21,648 nucleotides of DNA from Alectoria sarmentosa (taxonomy: Eukaryota > Ascomycota > Lecanoromycetes > Lecanorales > Parmeliaceae), in contig WOGZ01000451.1 of NCBI GenBank assembly GCA_009733775.1, forward strand, positions 1 to 21,648, written 5' to 3'. Within the stretch, counting starts at the first letter, position 1. Each line of letters begins with the position of its first letter. Positions 19,816-21,648 of this stretch are shown here, in pieces. The position numbers and the translations under genes are program-made. The notes under the pieces are model-generated. The model was not told the origin of the DNA, ran no database searches, and saw nothing but the letters and a program-made list of their open reading frames with translations.

Positions 19816-20205
19816 GAATTTAATGAAATATTTATAATTCGCGCTTCGTAAAAAGTTTATTTTAATCAATTTTTTAATAAAGATATTTATTATGATATCG
19901 AAAAATATTATAAAAATTTTGATATTTATTATTTCGTAGATTTTTTTATTTATTATATAAATAATAAAAAATAATTTCACGATGTTTATAAAAACAAATT
20001 TTCGAAAAATGAAAATGAAATGAAATTTAAAAACGACGTAAACGTTAAATTCGTTATTATTTTTTATTATGTTATAATTAATAAAATAAGCGAGAAATTA
20101 ATATATCGTAAATATCAAAAAGAATTTGTTTTTAATAATCTTTTATATACACATTTTCGATCGAAATTTTATCGACGAAAGATAATAAGATTTAAGAAAT
20201 TATAA

Positions 20206-20742
20206 AAAGATAAAAAATCATTATATAAATCGATTTTAACGAAAAAATCGTTTATTATTAAAAAATTGAAATTAATTGAATTAATAATCTTTTTTATTTT
20301 TTCAAATGAAATGTCTTTTTATTTTTAACATTATTTGATCGAACTTTTTAATTTCTTTAAAAATGCGTCTTTTAAATTAGATTATTTAAATATAAAATGT
20401 TTTATAAATATAAGTGATAAATTGTTTTTGAAACGATTTATATTTTTTTTAATTATAAAAAAATATAAATTCGTAATTACTTTGTGAGAAATAGATTTTA
20501 ATTAACATTTTATAAATAAATGAATTATATATATTTTTTTTATGAAAGAAAAAACGACGAAAGAGAAGTTAATTATAATTAAGTTTATTAAAAATATATA
20601 CGTTGTTGATAATTTCAAGATAAATCTTTTAATAAAAATAACTATTTTTGATTTGAAAGAAGTGATTATTAATTTTTTTAAAAAAAGCATAATTTTTATA
20701 AGATGTCGAAATGTTTTTATATTTATGCAATTTACGTTTTAA
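20206..20742 (+). pseudogene. Retropepsin of Ty3/gypsy element 2
   Basis: Frame 1, same as the gag C-terminus. The active-site block at 20386-20418 reads L-N-I-K-C-F-I-N-I-S-D, where the family has L-D-T-G-C-S-x-[NS]-[IL]-[SI]-D: Asp to Asn (20389-20391), Thr to Ile, Gly to Lys. Several Gln or Trp stops follow. From 20542 a stop-free run carries T-K-E-K-L-I-I-I-K-F-I and Y-V-V-D-N-F-K-I-N-L-L-I-K (family G-K-P-x-I-x-K-x-x-[RK]-x-[IV]-H-V-V-D-[DN]-L-[RK]-A-x-L-L-I-G), then N-V-F-I-F-M-Q-F-T. Catalytically dead. Confidence 0.88.
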
Positions 20743-21050
20743 AATAATGTGCGTATTTAATAAATCGTTCGAGCGAAAAGAAAATAAATCATTTTTTTAA
20801 AATTAATTAAAATAATAATCGTTTTTTTAAAAGAAAAGAGATTATTATCGAATCGTGATTTTTTTTTCGAATTAAAAATAAAGAATATATATTTTCATTT
20901 TGTAAATATTAAATTTCATTTTATTAATATATATAACGATAACGATTTTTCATTTATTATATCTCATTATTATAAAATTGATTTAATAATAAAGTACGAA
21001 GTTGAAGAAGTTTATTTCGTGAATTTGAAAAATTATTTTTTGATTACTGT
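20743..21050 (+). pseudogene. Protease-RT linker of Ty3/gypsy element 2, truncated
   Basis: Frame 1. It shows the family landmarks: S-N-R-D-F-F-F-E-L (linker form [DN]-R-D-[FY]-x-F-E-P), H-F-V-N-I-K-F-H-F-I (family H-[IVL]-V-D-x-x-x-[SH]-F-[IV]), Y-N-D-N-D-F and K-Y-E-V-E-E-V-Y-F-V (family E-Y-E-x-E-x-[CV]-[YF]). It ends near 21040-21065 where base composition changes and a TGA occurs. No RT follows. Confidence 0.8.
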
Positions 21051-21312
21051 TCTGCCCGTCTGACATATTTTAAGCCTCATTGTATACGATCAAAAAGTTC
21101 GATTTATAACGATTATTCAACAGTTTTTCATCGATTATACAATCGTTGTTCAATCGTTATTCAATTAATCAAAAAATTCAACGTCTTTCTTAAAATCAAA
21201 AGCGGTTAAACAACCTTTACAACGTTATTGGTTAATTAACCATCAAACAACCGTTTTTTGGTTTTTTGACTGTCACATATTCATTCTCATCATATACCCG
21301 TGATCATCGCAA
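21050..21312. other. Non-RIPed transition segment before the minisatellite
   Basis: Base composition changes abruptly: CpA, TpG, CC and GG are back (gttctgcccgtctgacat, aagcggttaaacaaccttta, aaccatcaaacaaccg). No gene was recognised in any frame. It holds loose repeats of the form caatcgttattcaa (21129-21166). 21273-21312 is a degenerate leading unit of the minisatellite. Confidence 0.6.
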
Positions 21313-21648
21313 CCACATATTCATGACCGTATTCACTGCAATCACATGGTCATGGCCGTTCCCATTGCAACCACATGGTCATGGCCGTATCCATTGCAAC
21401 CACATGGTCATGACCGTTCCCACTGCAACCACATGGTCATGGCCGTTCCCACTGCAATCACATACCCATGGCCATACCCACTGCAACCACATGGTCATGG
21501 CCGTACCCACTACAACCACATAGTCAAGGCCGTATCCATTGCAATCACATACCCATGGCCACTGCAACCACATGATCATGGCCGTTCCCACTGCAATCAC
21601 ATACCCATGGCCACTGCAACCACATGGTCATGGCCGTTCCCACTGCAA
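21313..21648. repeat. 29-bp GC-richer minisatellite, at least 12 units, open at the window end
   Basis: Units start at 21313, 21342, 21371, 21400, 21429, 21458, 21487, 21516, 21545, 21568, 21597 and 21620. Ten are 29 bp, and two (21545-21567 and 21597-21619) lack the same 6 bp and are 23 bp. Each begins ccacat or tcacat, has a ggtcatggccg or acccatggcc core and ends actgcaa or attgcaa. A T-form unit (tcacatacccatgg) recurs three times, each followed by a C-form unit, pointing to higher-order copying. 29 is not a multiple of 3, so the open frames on both strands through it (such as 21266-21523) are artefacts. CpA and TpG are intact here, unlike the rest of the window. Confidence 0.95.

Larger units (their letters stand above)
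17880..20205 (+). pseudogene. gag: gag of Ty3/gypsy element 2 with C-terminal zinc finger
   Basis: Frame 0 runs about 480 codons to 19340 without frameshift. The N-terminus is Ser/Phe/Leu-rich (formerly Ser/Pro-rich), with a 20-residue duplication (18021-18140). At about 18707-18810 it reads Y-D-I-N-D-I-V-F-V-N-K-K-N-I-Y-R-E-I-Y and then R-R-I-K-D-Y, matching the fungal gypsy gag core (D-V-V-x-[VD]-x-[KN]-x-x-x-[YF]-R-[DE]-V-[YF]). After it I-N-L-F-T-C-F-R matches the N-L-x-T-C-L-R-G block. A basic-acidic RDREKNKKRERERNRD patch is in frame 2 (19265-19312). Frame 1 from 19690 holds five pentapeptide repeats and then a finger relic at 20104-20181: Y-R-K-Y (formerly C-x2-C), x12, His (kept), then Y-R-R-K. 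Confidence 0.8.
17880..21050 (+). mobile_element. Second Ty3/gypsy element, 5' half only (gag-protease-linker), RIP-degraded
   Basis: It has the same plan as element 1 (gag, zinc finger, retropepsin, linker) but is a different family: the alignable protease and finger residues are clearly diverged. Frame 0 carries gag from about 17880 to 19340, and frame 1 carries the gag C-terminus, finger, protease and linker from 19690 to 20742. The element stops within pol before any RT motif, at a sharp change to non-RIPed DNA at about 21040, so it is truncated. Confidence 0.85.

Noticed and set aside
20502..20690. Minus-strand open frame of 62 codons
   Set aside because: Antisense to the protease of element 2.
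21266..21600. Open frames on both strands through the minisatellite (85 and 73 codons)
   Set aside because: A 29-bp unit without stops in several frames makes these automatically; the repeated His/Trp/Thr pattern is unlike a protein family.
1..21648. Mitochondrial, plastid, Plasmodium-like or AT-rich bacterial DNA
   Set aside because: CpG is kept while CpA is lost, there are no organellar or core genes, and the elements are typical fungal nuclear retrotransposons and a Helitron.
21313..21648. CRISPR array
   Set aside because: The whole 29-bp unit repeats directly with no unique spacers between copies.

Overview
This window is a stretch of transposon relics from a filamentous ascomycete genome (class not resolvable). 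It is extremely AT-rich and carries the imprint of repeat-induced point mutation (RIP): CpA and TpG are mostly converted to TpA while CpG survives, so it is littered with TAA stops but still full of cga, tcg, acg and cgt. Read with this in mind, with in-frame stops standing for former Gln or Trp codons, the long 'gene-free' stretches resolve into at least four degraded mobile elements. All lie on the + strand. I see no intact protein-coding gene, tRNA, rRNA or CRISPR array.

Layout. 1-1767: C-terminal part of a Helitron-type PIF1 helicase, cut by the window edge. About 2640-8170: a Ty3/gypsy (chromovirus-type) retrotransposon with gag with a zinc finger, protease, reverse transcriptase (RT), RNase H (RH), integrase (IN) and a C-terminal chromodomain. 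8170-9236: unassigned. 9237-10440: a degraded reading frame of about 400 codons that I do not recognise. 10490-10700: an LTR-like segment less mutated than its surroundings. About 12060-16420: a Ty1/copia element with gag, protease, IN, RT and RH in the copia order, followed by LTR-like sequence to about 17125. About 17880-21050: the 5' half of a second, different Ty3/gypsy element (gag, zinc finger, protease, linker), cut off before its RT. 21050-21312: sharply different, non-RIPed DNA. 21313-21648: a GC-richer 29-bp minisatellite running off the window end.

The elements are dead. Catalytic codons are lost in the pattern RIP predicts (protease Asp to Asn in both gypsy elements, integrase Glu to Lys, RNase H Glu to Lys, Gln and Trp codons to stops), yet very few indels have accumulated, so reading frames persist for hundreds of codons. 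All identifications come from matching translated frames against remembered family motifs; no search was run. I found no previously undescribed system. The parts least explained are the 9237-10440 frame, the weakly mutated islands (1744-1860 and 10540-10700), and the abrupt RIP boundary next to the minisatellite.
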